64,000 nt of DNA from Nymphaea colorata (GCF_008831285.2 NC_045147.1:10351427-10415426), one strand, 5' to 3'; numbered from the stretch's first letter, positions 31,859 through 45,249 are shown. Notes: a model not told the origin generated them from the sequence alone. Numbers and translations: made by a program.

Positions 31859-34824
31859 TCTTATCACCCCAAATTATTTTAAAAGGGGTGTATTTTATTT
31901 TCAGTCAAACAAAATTCTCAGTAATCTGGATTTAAATTTTCAAACCCCAAGCCCAATCCTATACTCGAAACAAATTCGTGACTGTTCAATCTAAAATGAA
32001 TTTCTAAACCTTTGTCCTAACACAAACACAAAATTCAAATTTGAAACCCAAATTTAGACATGAAATTCAAATCCAAAATCCAATTCTCAGATCCAAAACA
32101 ACAGTTTAAATCCAAATTGAGCATTTCAAACTCAAAATCCAAAATTTAATGCTATTGAGCGCTGCATGCACATGCACAAACCTTTCCTTTGCTATATGTC
32201 TCGTCCTCGCACCAAAATTAAGTTTTTGAACTTGAGCCACTCAGTAGCAGGCATCGGCGACCAATTTAATCCAATGTGGCTCTAAAACGAGCACGGAGTC
32301 GCTCAAAACAGAGTCGACTACCCATTCGAAAAAAAAAATCATACACTTTAAATAAAAATATGGTTTAATTTTTTTTTGTATGAACAGCTCTTTTTTTATT
32401 TTATTTGATTTAAAATAAAAAAAGGAGAAACGTGCAGTCGCATGAGCAACCTTGCAAGCGCATCACGTGAAATCTCAGGCCCCATTTCCATGCTTAAACT
32501 GCCCCTTGGGGGGCGGTTTTGGTCCCTTTGGTTGGGCAATCGCCTTGCCCACACCCCAAAGGGGTGTTTGCAAGGCTAAGGGCCAATTCCCCTTGGTCAA
32601 AGCCTATTTTTTAAAAAATAAAGTAAAATTATTCAAAAATATTAGAAATTCGTATGAAACTCTTGTTAAATTTAAAAGATTTCAAGTTTTGAATTTTAGT
32701 TCCAAAACTCCTTATAAATATTCCCACAATCTTCTCTCTTGTGCATGCGCTAACCATAGGGGAATTTTTAATGCTTCTTTACTTGAAGTCTTACAATTTT
32801 TCTTTAGTTTTTTCTTTCCATTTCTCTCTTCTTTTCTTCTTCTTTTTCCCCAACCTTGGGAGCAACCCACTACAAGTTCAAACTCTTCAAGAGAGCACAA
32901 GATCTCTTGGAGGAATACTTTCATCATCTTAGAACTTCATCCAAGGCGACCTTAGGACCATTATCTTGGAGCATCATTTTAAATATCATCTACATTCGAG
33001 GTATGTAGTCCTCTATTATATTTTCATTTCCCCTTGCTACTTCTCCTTGGTCATGCTAGAAAGCTCTAATGATGTCCTATCTGGAGTCGAAAGCTACAAT
33101 TTGAGTGCACTGAAAATATGTGCGAGGCGAACCAAATTCTATTTCTTCATTTGTTTTAAAAAATATGCTTGTTATATTGTTCTACTCATTGTTTATGTTT
33201 GAGATGACACTTATGCATGATGTATTAATTTTCTTTAATCAATGAGCAAATGCAAGGTGAGAATGAGTGCTTGGGTTTGAGATTTTCTCATTTTTATGTT
33301 GATTTTTGAGGTTGGCACTTGTCCAACCCGGGAAGGCCATTCAAATTTGTACGTGTTAAAGTGCATTTTTATGTCATTCTCATGCTTAATTTCTTTCTTA
33401 ATCACCCAATTAGAGACCCCTATGAGTGTTTTTCTATATTACTCTCCATTTCATATATGTTTGATTGTCTTCCATAACCAACGTGGAAGGAATCTATTCT
33501 CTTGTAGTAAACAATGTTTTATGTTCACATACAAAAATATTTAAAATCATATTTTCCAAAAAAAATTCGAAAGCAAGAACCCCCTTTAATGCGGCCTTAG
33601 AAACTTAGCCTAGGCTCTTGCATAAGCCCGAATTCCTCTCTGGCTCACATAATAATTGAAGTTGGATATTTTCAAATTATTTCTTGATTTTAACTCTCAT
33701 AAAGACATATACACATATACTTGTTATATACATGTATGTGCACATGAATATCTCTCTTTGTCTTTCTCTTTTTATGATTTAACATATTCTTTACAAACTC
33801 TTATGTACGTATATATGAATATATGTATGTGTATTCCATTTTAAAATCTCTTTCTCTCTTTCTAAATTCCTCTTTTCCTCTCCTTTTGATTTAAACCTCT
33901 TTTTCACAAGCTTTCATATACATATCCATACGTATAGATATACATGTATATGTATATCTAAATATTTATATGAATACACATCTCTCTTGCTTTTAAATCT
34001 TTGGTTTTGTATTTTTCAAGATCTTTTTCTCTCTCACTTTCTCTATATTTCTCTTGTAATCAAGTCTTTCATCTTTTCCATTCTTTCAAATACTTTTCTC
34101 CCATGATTTAAGGTTTTAATTTCTCATTTGCCGACTTCACCAAGACAAACTCAAGTAATGACCCAATATTGGAATCACGTTTGATGGTCTACTACTCCCT
34201 TTCATTTTCAAAAACTTTTCTATTTTCATAAAAATCTTTATAACAATTATTTAAATAAAAATGAGAAGCTTAGATGTATGTTATGGTAGGAATGTCTTTA
34301 TATGAATGTTGTAGTACGAATGAATCATGTAGGATCAATGCATTCATACATCCACATTCACTTAGCATCACAAAAGATCACAAGCACCTTCTAAACGAAA
34401 ATTAGATGAAATGGAGTTCTAGCTAAGTAGCAACCAAATCAGAGCAAAATCTCAAACCTACTTAAATTCTTAAGAGAACACTAAATCCAATTCAAAAGTA
34501 ATTTCCAAAGGTTTTCAAATGATATTTACAAAAATTCCTCAAATTAAAATGGTTCACACTATTAAATGATTTTTCAAAACTTTCTTAAAATCTTGACACA
34601 TCAAGTTTTCAACATTTTTCTCAAACATTACACCGCATTTAAAATAAAAAAAAATATTTAAGCCAAAACAAAATGCATCAAGAATAAGCATAGCCCTTAG
34701 ATTGATTACCCCTGGTAAAAGCATCGAGAATGGTCGACAGCGAGTCCATTTCTCTCTCATTTCAAAACAAAAACTCATTTTTCTGGAGCACTCCAAAAAC
34801 AAAAAAAATTTTGGGGTGCAAATA
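31859..34824 (+). mobile_element. Solo LTR of the Tat-type family nested in Copia relic 2
   Basis: It aligns with the LTR at 18728-22653 from its start (TCTTATCACCCC, where relatives have TGTTATCACC) to its end (GGGGTGCAAATA). It is flanked by the perfect 5-bp duplication TATGT (31854-31858 and 34825-34829). At 2966 bp it is about 960 bp shorter than the Tat LTR, mainly because the tandem array is represented by one unit (near 33055). No internal domain of a Tat element adjoins, so LTR-LTR recombination after insertion is the simplest explanation. A TATA-like 'ccttataaatattcc' is near 32710. Confidence 0.9.
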
Positions 34825-34829
34825 TATGT

Positions 34830-35460
34830 CATGCCATTTATTGCAGTTCTTCTGTTTGTCCTTGTCTCCCATCATTAGTACTTGTGATCTAGTAATACTA
34901 AGAGACTTTCTCCTTGTCTCTTCATTTAAAATGCTACTAGTTGCATGCTTTATTGTTAGCACACCATCTGAAGTAGAGTTGCTCAAAGAAACAAATAAAG
35001 TTTTCCAACTATCTGGAAGGGAACTGAGCAATAAAAGTACTTGTAATTCATCATCTAACATCATTTTTGTGGCTGACAACTGATTGATTATGTTCTTCAC
35101 TTCATTCAAATGATTTGACACATGTTTTCCTTCTTTAAGTTTGATGTTTATCAATTGTCTAATCAATAGTCTTGTTTTCAACTATTTTTTTCTCATAAAG
35201 ATCATGCAACTTGTGCCATAATGTCTTCGCGCTCGTATCTACAAATACCAAATGAAAGATATTGTCATCTAACCATTGACTGATGGTGTCGATGGTTTTT
35301 TTGTCTAATAAGTTCTATTTATCATCTATCATATTCGTTGGTATGTTGTTCTCAATGGGTGCATACAAATCGTTACAATAGAACAAATCCTCCATTTTCG
35401 CTTCTCATATAGTCCAATTGTTTTCATTTAGACAGATCATTCTAACAGGGTTCCATTCCA
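34830..35460 (-). pseudogene. Copia relic 2: gag (UBN2-type)
   Basis: On the minus strand: LNENNWTI, a stop, EAKMEDLFYCNDLY, later QWLDDNIFHLVF, 'SAKTLWHKLHDLYEKK' and 'LLIRQLINIKLKEGKHVSNH', ending DELQVLLLLSSLPDSW. This is the Copia gag fold (UBN2/DUF4219-like start). Stops at 35405-35407 (TGA) and 35315-35317 (TAG) fall at positions where relatives carry Trp. The C-terminal zinc-knuckle part continues across the nested LTR at 31853. Confidence 0.8.
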
Positions 35461-35491
35461 TCTTTCAATAAGAATGAACACAACAAACCCA

Positions 35492-35505
35492 GCACTCTGA
35501 TACCA
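35492..35505 (-). other. Primer-binding site of Copia relic 2
   Basis: On the element strand TGGTATCAGAGTGC is complementary to the 3' end of initiator tRNA-Met, the standard Copia primer. It starts 3 bp from the LTR. Confidence 0.85.
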
Positions 35506-35508
35506 CTT

Positions 35509-36373
35509 TGTTATGGTTGTTCTCACCAACAATCTTGTTCTAAATTTGTAAATGACCTCACAAAATGGATATATTCTTGTAAGAACAAACTACCCCTGTA
35601 AACGAATACTTAGGAAAACAAAAACCAGCCAATTTCAACACTTAACGTTGTCACAAACACTCTCAAACTTTAAGAATACATGTATCCAATAATTATGCAG
35701 CTAATGGCTGGCTTTAGCATCAATAAAGCAGCCCAAACCAACTAGTTTGATAGTAGGAAGTGCACAAAATAGCTCATACCAAGTTCATGACTGCTCTCAT
35801 AGAACAATGTTGAAATTTCAATTATAAATGAACATATTGCAGGAATAAAATAGCAAAAAAATGCATACCAAATATAAGTGAAAAAACCCTTAATAATGAG
35901 GTAAAAAACACAGACATGAAGACTTTATATATATATATATATATATCAAAGGGGATCACATACAACAACAGCAATATCTTTACTGTTTTAAGAAAAACAA
36001 AGAACAAAATAGAAGAATAACACTCTTATACAAATAGAAGAAAGAACCCCAAAAGAAACAAGAAAGAGATCACCCAATGAAGACTCCTTTCATTCCCTCT
36101 TTCTTCTTTGTCTCTTCTCTCTCTTCTAAACCTGTCGATCAACCCACGCAGCCTTGTTGTGTTTTCTCCTCATTCTCTTCTTGCCTTCATCCTCCCCTTC
36201 TTGTTTTGGCTGTGAGTGTGCATCAAGAGGGAAGCCCTCTTTTCTTTGAAACAAAGGAGAGATGAGTGAGAGAGAGTAGGGCACCATCAGGTGCCTTTTT
36301 CCTTTTTCGTTGCCCGCTCATTTAAGCGAGTGGGTGGGTCTGGTCCTCACTTGAGGCTAGACCTGATGCAACG
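35509..36373 (-). mobile_element. 5' LTR of Copia relic 2
   Basis: Matches 27406-28233 and includes a TA run near 35930 that the other LTR lacks. The terminal base toward the flank is changed (AACG against AACA). Confidence 0.85.
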
Positions 36374-36539
36374 GCTATTTGCCATTGATGTTAGATCTAC
36401 TGCTATGAAAATGATCGCATGTAGTGCTTGAGGCCTGATAGCTTGAAATGGTGCATATATAGGGCGAGGGGTCGCCTTGTAGTTGTCAACCACTCAACCC
36501 CTACTGGTTTAAGACCTGCTACAGCTGTATTACACAATA
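36374..36539. other. Short unassigned stretch between Copia relic 2 and the hAT element
   Basis: If Copia relic 2 split the lipase gene, its 5' part should lie here on the minus strand. I see no convincing lipase N-terminus. Nothing else is recognised. Confidence 0.35.
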
Positions 36540-39500
36540 CAGTAGGTGAACAATGAGTCGAGCTACTCGAGCTCGACTCATTTAAGCTCGACTCGTAAGC
36601 GAGTTCGAGCTGCATCATGTGTTAAACAAGTCGAGCTCGAGTTCACAAGTCGACTCGTTCAACTAATCGAGTCAAGTTCGAGTTCACTAAACTTGAACTG
36701 TTAAAGCTCGACTCGACTCAAAAGTGTCACTGACTCATTTTTTAATTAAAAAACCAGTTTTCAAAAACGTCACAGGTGGGAACTCTCTTTGCAATTTTCA
36801 TTTTCGCTTTCTTTTTTGTTCTCCTTCTCTCTGTCTCTTGTCTCAAAACTTCTCCCTCTGTCGTTTTGAAACTTTTTCCCCCATTGCGACCGTAACCTAA
36901 CTCATAACTGGTAAGATCCTCCGCTCGTAGGCCGCTTCAGCCTTCAATCTTCAAGGTCATCCGGCAGCTCCGATTCAGCCTTCAGCTTTCAAAGTTCCTG
37001 TCACAATGGCAGCTCTGCTTCAGCCTTCAGCATTCAAAGTTCCTATCATAGCCTGCAGCTCCACCTCAACCTTCAAGGTTCCTACCTATGCCTGCAACAA
37101 AAAGGGCAAGTTTCTTGTGTGCATGATGTATGTAGTTCTCTCTCTCTCTCTCTCTCTTGCTTTCTTTCTGCATTTTATTCAGCCCAGTGCATTTTATTCA
37201 GCAAAGAGGGCAAGTTCTCTTTGGCACATATTGTTGGAGGCACATGAGCTGGGGAGGAAATCATTTGTAGTAGAAGGAAGAAGAACAGGCTGCCTCAAGA
37301 TCGACTTTAGGTAAAAGAGAAATTATTTTTGTCTTTCGGCTCTGTTTCTTTTCTCTTCCATTACACACAGAGTTGTTTCTTTGTTTTTGTTTATCTTTCT
37401 TCTCTAATATTGAAATGTTTATGCATCTCATTCTTTTTGATGTTCCACTTTCGTTTAAATATCTACACCCAGTGTGGTGCTTTGTCAAGGCATTGATGTT
37501 CCACTTTCGTTTAAATATCTGCAGGTGGCCAACTTGAACCAAACAAGAAGGCAGCATCCATTTAGGTAACCACAGCCTTGATATTTCTGTTCTTTTCTTT
37601 TTTCCCGTGCTTTGTTGGAAGATAGGAGTTGTAATGTTAAATGAAAATCAATCAGTTGACTCAGAAATCTCTGTCTGCCTTAAACTCAGAATGTATTATC
37701 TATTTCATGTCATTGAATTTGGTTATTGAGAAGGTTGTGGATTCATTCTTATCTACTGCAAAGCCTTCCTGCCAAGCTTCGCCTTTTTGCAACGATTGTT
37801 GCTAAGGGAATTTTTGTTTTTCCTCTGGTTCTTCCACTTTCTATTGTTTGTGATGAGGGAAGGAAAAGATAGAATAATCTTGGGACATTGCTTATGTGTT
37901 GTAGTGAAGTTTAATGGCCACAACCTGCTGGTGATGAACATCCTATGCATTTATGTACAGAATAACATGTGTGTGCATATCTATCAACATGCATCATTTG
38001 CATTGTGCATCTCCTAAGCATTCATCCTAAATAGGTTCTTGGATCTTCAAAGGACAGAAGTTGGTCAGTTATTTAGTTGTATATTTTGTTGTTTTTCCAG
38101 TTGGGAGGATCTGGACACTTAGTTCCAGTCAATCTGCAGTGAGATTAAACAATTGGTGAGTTTGATATAGGGAAGGGATTTGGCCAGTATCATGATGACC
38201 AAGAAAATATCATCCCTCTTTTCCCTTCAAATGTTTCTGCATCTCATTCTTTTGTTTTATCTCTAAATGCCAATCACAATTTGTGAGTTGGTACAGTTTA
38301 CCTAACATGAAAGAAAAATTCCATGTGTGTTGTAGGCCTCCTCGGTTAAAATGTTAATAATGAGAATTAGTGCTTTTTATTTCATATTCTCTTATATTGT
38401 AATATGTTTCTGTCAAATTTCATGTTCAAATGGGAGAATAGCTTGAGCAGAAGGGAAATTTACTAGTTTGAAGAATGACAAATTTAGGAAGAAATATCAT
38501 TGATAAAGTCAAGCAAGTATGTGATTCGAGACAAAGCTCAAATGATGTCTCAATCGGAGTACATTCCTCTAATGAAACTCATATGGATTCGCAAGACACT
38601 GAAAATAAAAGAGTTTCAATAGATGCTCATGATGCATATGTAAGTGGTGCAAAAAGATCAAGAACAAAAACTTCTATAATATGGAATGATTTTGATGAGG
38701 TAGTTATAAATGGTATGAGAAAAAGGAAAATGTAAGTATTGCAATGCATTATTTATGATAAGTACAGGAGGATCTACGTCATCAATGAGAAGACACAAAT
38801 GTTTGATACGTTTTGCCAACAAAAAGCAAGCGATTTTAAGTTTTAAATCTGAAAATACTTCAGATGTCACGAAGAAGCTTATGGAAATGGATTCCAACAT
38901 CGATGCTCAATCAATAAGAGAGATCATTGAAAAATTAGTGGCAACCAGAGAGCATGATTTTTTTATAATGGATAATTGTTGGTTTAGGTTCCTTCTTAGG
39001 CTTAGTTTTCCTAATTGGGTGCCAATTTCAAGAATGATAGTTAGGAGAGATGTCATTAAATTGTATGAAGATGAAAAGAAGAAATTGAAAGAAGTCTTGA
39101 AGAGTGTTGATAAGATTGCTTTGACTACAGATATGTGGACATCAAACCAACAACTTGGATATATGGCATTAATAGCTCATTTCATTGATAAAGAGTGGAA
39201 TATGCAACAACGTATCATCAATTTTACCGAAGTTGAGCCACCTCATACTGGGTTAGTTTTAGCAAATGTAATTGTTAAGCATCTTGCAGATTAAGAGATT
39301 AACATAATATCTATTACAGTTGACAACGTTTCATCCAATGATGTTCTTGTCAGAAAATTAAAAGAGAACATGAAAAAAAATAGCATCAACTTGTATTATG
39401 GAGGTAATTTTTTTCATGTGGGATATTATGTACATATTTTGAATCTGATAGTACAAAATGGGTTTAGTGTCATTAAAGATCAAATCATTAGCATTAGAGA

Positions 39501-42350
39501 TGAAGTAAAGTATATCAAAGTTTCACCTTCAAGACTTCATGGTTTTGCAGCTAGAGAGTTGGAAATTTCAACGACAAAGAAGTTAGTGTTAGATGTACCA
39601 ACTCGATGAAATTCAACATATTTTATATTGAAAGCACCTCTTGCATATAAAGACGCTTTTGCAAGACATATCATGGAAGACCCAGGTTTGATATGGTTGC
39701 TTGGACCTAAGGATTGGGAAAAAATAGCAGTGATACGTGATTTCTTTCAAGTTTTCTATGATGTCTCCACCTTATTTTTTGGGTCATCTTATGCAACAGG
39801 AAATTTAGAGAGTTCAAGAAATATTACAGGAAAAGGTTGAAAATGAAGGTGGATTTATGAAGGCAATGGTAATGAAAATGAAGGAGAAATGTGATAAATA
39901 TTGGAAATTATGTAACTTGTTAATGATTATTGCATCCATATTAGATCCACGCATGGAACTCACATTATCAGAATTTGTCTTTTCAAAAATTTACCAGTCA
40001 AGAGAAGAAAAGGAAGAACAAATGAACATGATAAAATAATCTTTACAAGATGTTTATAAGACTTACATTCAAAGAAATGAAGTGGATGCTAATATTTCTA
40101 CCATATCAACTAATTCCTCCAGTATTCAAGGTCGAGAGAGTTGAGACACACCATGCAGTGGAAGAAAGCTATTTTTTAAGTTCTTTGGTAAAGCTGAGAA
40201 AGTTGCTTTTCAGGTCACTAAATCCGAGATAGACACATATTTGGAGGATTGATTGATTAAGCATGATGATAATGGTGATGAAGATTCTTTTAATATTTTG
40301 CGATGGTGGAAAGATAAGGAATCCAAGTATCGAATTCTTTGACAAATGGCACGTGATCTGTTGTCAATTCTAATAACTTTTGTTGCTTTAGAAAAAGTTT
40401 TTAGTACAGGAAGTCGAATCCTTAATGATAGTCATAGTTCATTGATACCAAAAACAGTTGAAGCTTTGATTTGTTTGGGTAATTGGGCAAAGAATGATGG
40501 TGATCCAATGCATGAAATGTTAACAACAGTAAGTATGTTTTGAGGAAATTGTATTCATTAAACATTTTATGAATCATTTGTTAATTGACTATATGTATTT
40601 CTTTCAGGTTGAGGATGAATCAAGTGAATATGTATCATTAGAATGATTCAAGTTGCCTCTTGGTAATACTTGTTTTTTCTCGTTCTTTTGTTTTCTTGAT
40701 CTAATGTGATTCTAGTGTCTGCTTATGTTTGCCTCTTGCAGTTTTCTGCTTTGATGTCCAACGTTCATGAATCATGATTGTGTGAAGAGCTTCTATATGT
40801 AGTGAGTATGTGAATTCAAGCTAGTGATACAGTTTCTTACCTTTCCTTCTCCTCTTAAGGAATGTTCTTGCTGCATATTTTGCTTCTTGGTGACTTTTTT
40901 CTATTATTTTCAGTATTTATGACCACTGTGCACTTGAAAAGTCATTTTTTAAATTTGATAATAATGTGACAGCATTTTTTGTATGTTATTCAAGAGCTTG
41001 TTGTTATTGTGGCTAAAGGAAGGGATGGCTCATTTTCATGTTTTGGTTCCTTGAGAAGAGAGAGGGTTCTCAAAACGTAGTTGTTGTTGCAATTTAATCA
41101 TATTAAGTTATATATAAATGTCATGATGGCTTGTTCATTTGATTATTGTGGCCAAAGGAAGGGATGGTTCATTTCTCATGTTTTGGTTCCTTTTTTTACC
41201 TTTTCAATTGGGCATCAAAAAGAAAAGAAATGAGTAAGACCAGTCGTTTGTACATTTGTTCACATATTTTTACATATTTCTGAACAAGCTAATTATGTAT
41301 ATATGTCATTCATACTCAAATTAATTGTGATTGGAGGCATGGGAGGCGTTGCTTAAGATATATTTTGATAATGATGCATGTTGTTACTTAGTGGCATAAG
41401 CTCTTCTTTGGCTGGATTAATTTCGAATCCATTATCTATGTTGAGGTTGTTTGACTATGAATTTTATAAATGGGGAGTATGGCATATGCTTTGAGAAGAT
41501 TGAAGGGGAGGGTTCAAAAAAAGATGGAGGAAACAGGCAGGTCGTGTCTAAGGGGGAAGCCTTTCCCTTTGTTATGAATAGATAAGGAGCGGAAGACTGC
41601 TTTATGCATTTGCGCAGCAGGCCGCTGCTAATTCAAAGCATTCATCAACCCTCTGCAGACTACAGTCCATGGTAAGCGATCTCTCCCTTTCTGTGGGCTT
41701 AACCGCATATGAATGTTCTTCACCAAAATCAGTACAATCTGTGAGGATATTTGAAAAACCTTTTACAGATGACACAGCTCATGTATATTTTGTTTCCTCT
41801 CTCACCAATGTCGCATCAACACCATGTCCTGAAATAAAATGGTGGCATTGGCAGTACATAATCATGCCTTGGAGATTTTTGTTTTCCTTTCAACATTTGG
41901 TTTAACCTCATATGAATGTTCTTCACCAAGAAAACATAGGACAACGTAGAAGCTGTATGAAGACTATTATTTTAGTCCTTTTTGAGCTAACACTGTTGGA
42001 ATTATTCACTCATACATATAAACATTTGAGATATGGGGGAGATGAGTTTTATAGTAGACATTGAAAACCCAAACTCTATTTATTCAAATTTGCAAAGAGT
42101 GAACTCCTCAAATACAACCTTCTTTTTTTCTCTCGCCTTGACAGATTCGTAACGAGTTAATCCGAGCTCAACAAGTAAGGATGAGTATCAAAATGAGTTT
42201 GTCGAGCTTAATCGAGTCGAGGTCAAGCTCAATACGTGACTATCGAGTCGAGTTCGATCCAGCATAATCAACCTATTTTCGAGCTCGAGCTCGAGCCGAG
42301 TCGAGCTCAAAGTCTTACCTAGTCAAGTCGACTCCGCTCATCTTCACCCT
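36540..42350 (+). mobile_element. Decayed Ac-like hAT DNA transposon
   Basis: About 5.8 kb, with imperfect terminal inverted repeats (left AGTAGGTGAACAATGAGTCG; right, inverted, AGGGTGAAGATGAGCGGAGT). Subterminal regions are dense in GAGCTCGA/TCGAGTC motifs (36560-36720 and 42130-42320), as in many hAT elements where transposase binds. A 5' leader with CT-rich stretches (37135-37160) and possible introns precedes the transposase. After the transposase a long A/T-rich 3' segment contains no gene. No clear 8-bp target duplication was found. The right end abuts the start of block A'. Confidence 0.8.
38475..40645 (+). pseudogene. hAT transposase (BED zinc finger, RNase H-like core, hATC)
   Basis: The start is ATG at 38475. 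SIIWNDFDEV, then KCKYCNALF and TSSMRRHKC, form a BED zinc finger, split by a frameshift near 38730. 'DKIALTTDMWTSNQQLGYMA' holds the first catalytic Asp, and 'ISITVDNVSSNDVLVRKL' the second region. 'GNFFHVGYYVHILNLIVQ' stands where the family has FHVRCCAHILNLIV. The C-terminal dimerisation domain is '[20 protein letters not shown]' then '[20 protein letters not shown]'. An intron is still recognisable (about 40532-40607), giving the end EDESSEYVSLE. Lesions include TAA at 39292, TGA at 39607-39609 (conserved TRWNSTY), and several frameshifts and stops from 39840 to 40340. Confidence 0.85.
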
Positions 42351-42351
42351 T

Positions 42352-45200
42352 ATTTATTATGAGAATGGTAATGAAAGGTTTCATCAATTTGCTCAAAAAA
42401 TTAGATGGCATATTCAAAAAATATGTTTTATGAAAAGTATGGTTAACTAAGAAATGGGTTTTCTCAGCAGCTTTCATATGTGGTTTGTTGTCTTTGGTTA
42501 CAAGACAACAACTAGGAGGAGGGGCAAAACTCAGTTTTCTTTGGAACATCTGGGGAGGATAGATCTTCATGTTTCCTGTGAAAAAATAAGTTTTGTCAAA
42601 GCTGGGTTTTTAGCAATCCTAGTTTTGATATGAAACATGTCTGGCTAAAACTGCTTTTTAGAAGCGAAACTACACCTTTTTGCCTCCAAGATGCCGTTTT
42701 AACTAGTCATCCAAACAAAAGTCTAAGGGACCATGTGCTAAATAAGACACTTTATGAGTCTTTTATGAATTTGTCCCAAAGATTTGGGTAAATTCATAGA
42801 TAACTAGTTATAGTGTTTCATAAATCTACCCAAACTATGAAAAAGTGCTTCAATTGTCAAACAACCTCAAAAAAGCATTTGTGTGACATCTTTATGAACT
42901 TGCTTTCGTATTTTTGGGTAAATCTAGTTAAAAATTTACTGTTTGGATATTTGGATGACAAGTCAAGAACCTCTAGTAGGGAGAAAACATTAATTTTGCT
43001 TCAAAAATCTCAAGAAGGCAGGCTTTTGAGGCCAGGCCATTCATAAAAACGAGTTCTCGTCCAAACTAAGTTTTGGCAAGACTTAATTTTGATATCATCC
43101 AAACACACGTAAAATGGTTCTCAAAACACAAAACCAGGCTTTGGCTATCATCCAAATGTCCCTTGAAAAAAAAAAAAACATGATTTCATGCCAACTCACA
43201 AATACAGGCATGTTTTTCACAAATATGGACAATTTTATAACATTTGTGTTTGTTAATCGATAATTAAGACATCGCATCAACTTCTAAGTATTTTCTTTGT
43301 TTGTCCTCGCTGGAGTTATTGGTCAATAATTATAACCCGCACAAATTTTGCAGATTTCTCTTTTTGCCCTCACCTTCTCGGTGTCTTTGGACCCACGATA
43401 TTTGAATTTTCCATGAGCCTCAAAAGTATATTTCATATTAGAAACGTGACCAGCAGTGTTTTAATACGCATATCGATGATGAATTACTTATTCATTTTTT
43501 AATGGTTAATCATTTTAGGTTGGCAACTTATTGATAAAGTCCAAGACTTTTACCACATTAATTTTTTTGTTCGTTGTCCAATAATTAAAACGGCGACAAG
43601 TTCTTCACATTTCCCTTTTTGCCCTCACCCTTCTCCGTGCCTGTTTCTTGGCCCCACGATATTTGAATCTTCCATGCGCCTCAAAAATATATTTCATATT
43701 AGAAACCTGACAAACAAAGTTTTTAATACGCATATCAATGATGAAGTATTTATTCATTTTTAATGGTTAATCATTTTAGGTTGGCAACTTATTGACAAAG
43801 TCCGAGGCATTTGCCACATTAATTTTTTGTTCGGGATCCAATAACTATAACGGCGACAAGTTTTTCACATTTCCCTTTTTGCCCTCACCCTTCTATTTCT
43901 TGGACCCACTATATTTGAATCTTCCTTGCTCCTCAAAAATATATTTCATATAGAAGCATGTCCAGCAAAGTTTTAATAGGCATATCGACATGAAGTACTT
44001 ATTCGTTTTTAATGGTTGAACTTTGGTTCTGCAATTTAATTTTTACCTGTCAATCTTACCCATTTCTAGTTTGCAATGTAAAAGATAAAATGTATTATTT
44101 TATTCATAAAGGATGATATAAAAAAGATTGAGAATAATATATTTTATATCAGGCTTAAATTAAATGAACATTTCCCTTCCACGAAATCATCTGTGGGAGA
44201 TAGGCCCGCGATTTCATTGAAAATTTTATAGTTACAAGGTAAAAAAAAAAAGGGCCTAGAAAGAGTTCAAAACCTGTAGTAGTTAGTTAGGGTTGGAATG
44301 AGTTTGTATCCCCATTTCCCGTCTTCCATTCAGGGAGCCGGCCCTCTGTTTTTTGAACTCTTTTCAAAAACTTCCCATGCGCACTAATTTGACTTGATCT
44401 CCATAGCAACAACAGAGAAAACTATTTCTTGCATCTTTCTCTCGAGTCTTGGATCCAAGAGAGTTTAAATCTGTCGGACATTAGATGTTGCTGGATTACT
44501 AAAAATTAAAACTCAATTGTTATAATAACATTAACGACTGTTTGTAGTGTTTTTAGCGACAATTTATGATGCTTTTAGCAATATATTTTAAAATTTCTAG
44601 TCATGCAATAACAGCATGCAATACATTAAAAATTAACATTATAACGTGCATGATAGATCATTGGGACCACAACATTATATATCAAATATTCCTGATACTT
44701 CAACTCTGATTTTGTGCATCACAAAATGGAATACAACCATATTTCTCATCATACTCGCATGAGATCCATGCCAATCGAGATGATTCAATACTAAGTTCAT
44801 ATGGACGAATTGATTAGACAGCATATAATAGACGATTGACAATACAAAGTTTTACAATATATGCCCTGCTTGGTTCTTGGTAGCGTTGGTGGTCGTGTTA
44901 CCGCATGTGTTACTATTAATGCACGCTCGAAAAAGGAAGTTGCTGGTACAAAATGAAGTTGTGATATGATTAGATAACAAACACGTAAACTCGGGAACAA
45001 GATTTATTTACTGTGAAAACAAAGGAATCTGTGAAGGGGAGACCCACGTGAAATCTGAAGACACCAATAAAATGGTAGGCAAATGTCACAAGGACGAAGC
45101 CGGCTCGCACGGGCCGTGCAGTCCTTCAAAATTTAAAAAAAAAAATCGAAAAATTTATATGCAAATTTTAAAAATTATAAATTAACCTTACATAAAAATT
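42352..45200. repeat. Duplicated non-coding block A' (copy 2)
   Basis: Direct repeat of 129-2985 (see copy 1). It begins immediately after the hAT right end, so the hAT insertion or a breakpoint coincides with the block edge. It lacks the 160-bp insert and two CACGTG units of copy 1 but has an extra 256-bp unit. Confidence 0.85.
43310..44025. repeat. Three-copy tandem array, about 256-bp unit
   Basis: The anchor 'gccct' following 'ttttt' recurs at 43366, 43621 and 43881. The third unit is shortened. Same array as 1185-1690. Confidence 0.85.
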
Positions 45201-45249
45201 TTGAAAAAAAATTATATTTCGATTCCTACTGAAATTTTGAAACTATAAG

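Larger units (their letters stand above)
27406..36373 (-). mobile_element. Copia relic 2 (Tnt1/Tork-like), minus strand
   Basis: Two LTRs in the same orientation (27406-28233, 828 bp; 35509-36373, 865 bp) bound a degenerate gag-pol of Ty1/Copia order. A PBS complementary to the initiator tRNA-Met (TGGTATCAGAGTGC) lies 3 bp inside the 5' LTR, and a polypurine tract adjoins the 3' LTR. A Tat-family solo LTR is nested within gag. The flanks GTTGT (27401-27405) and GCTAT (36374-36378) could be a decayed 5-bp target duplication with two transitions. Insertion interrupted the first recognisable exon of the lipase fragment. Confidence 0.9.

Noticed and set aside
41669-41905. 78-codon open frame downstream of the hAT transposase
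   Set aside because: It lies within the hAT 3' non-coding part with no recognisable domain or splice link to the transposase.
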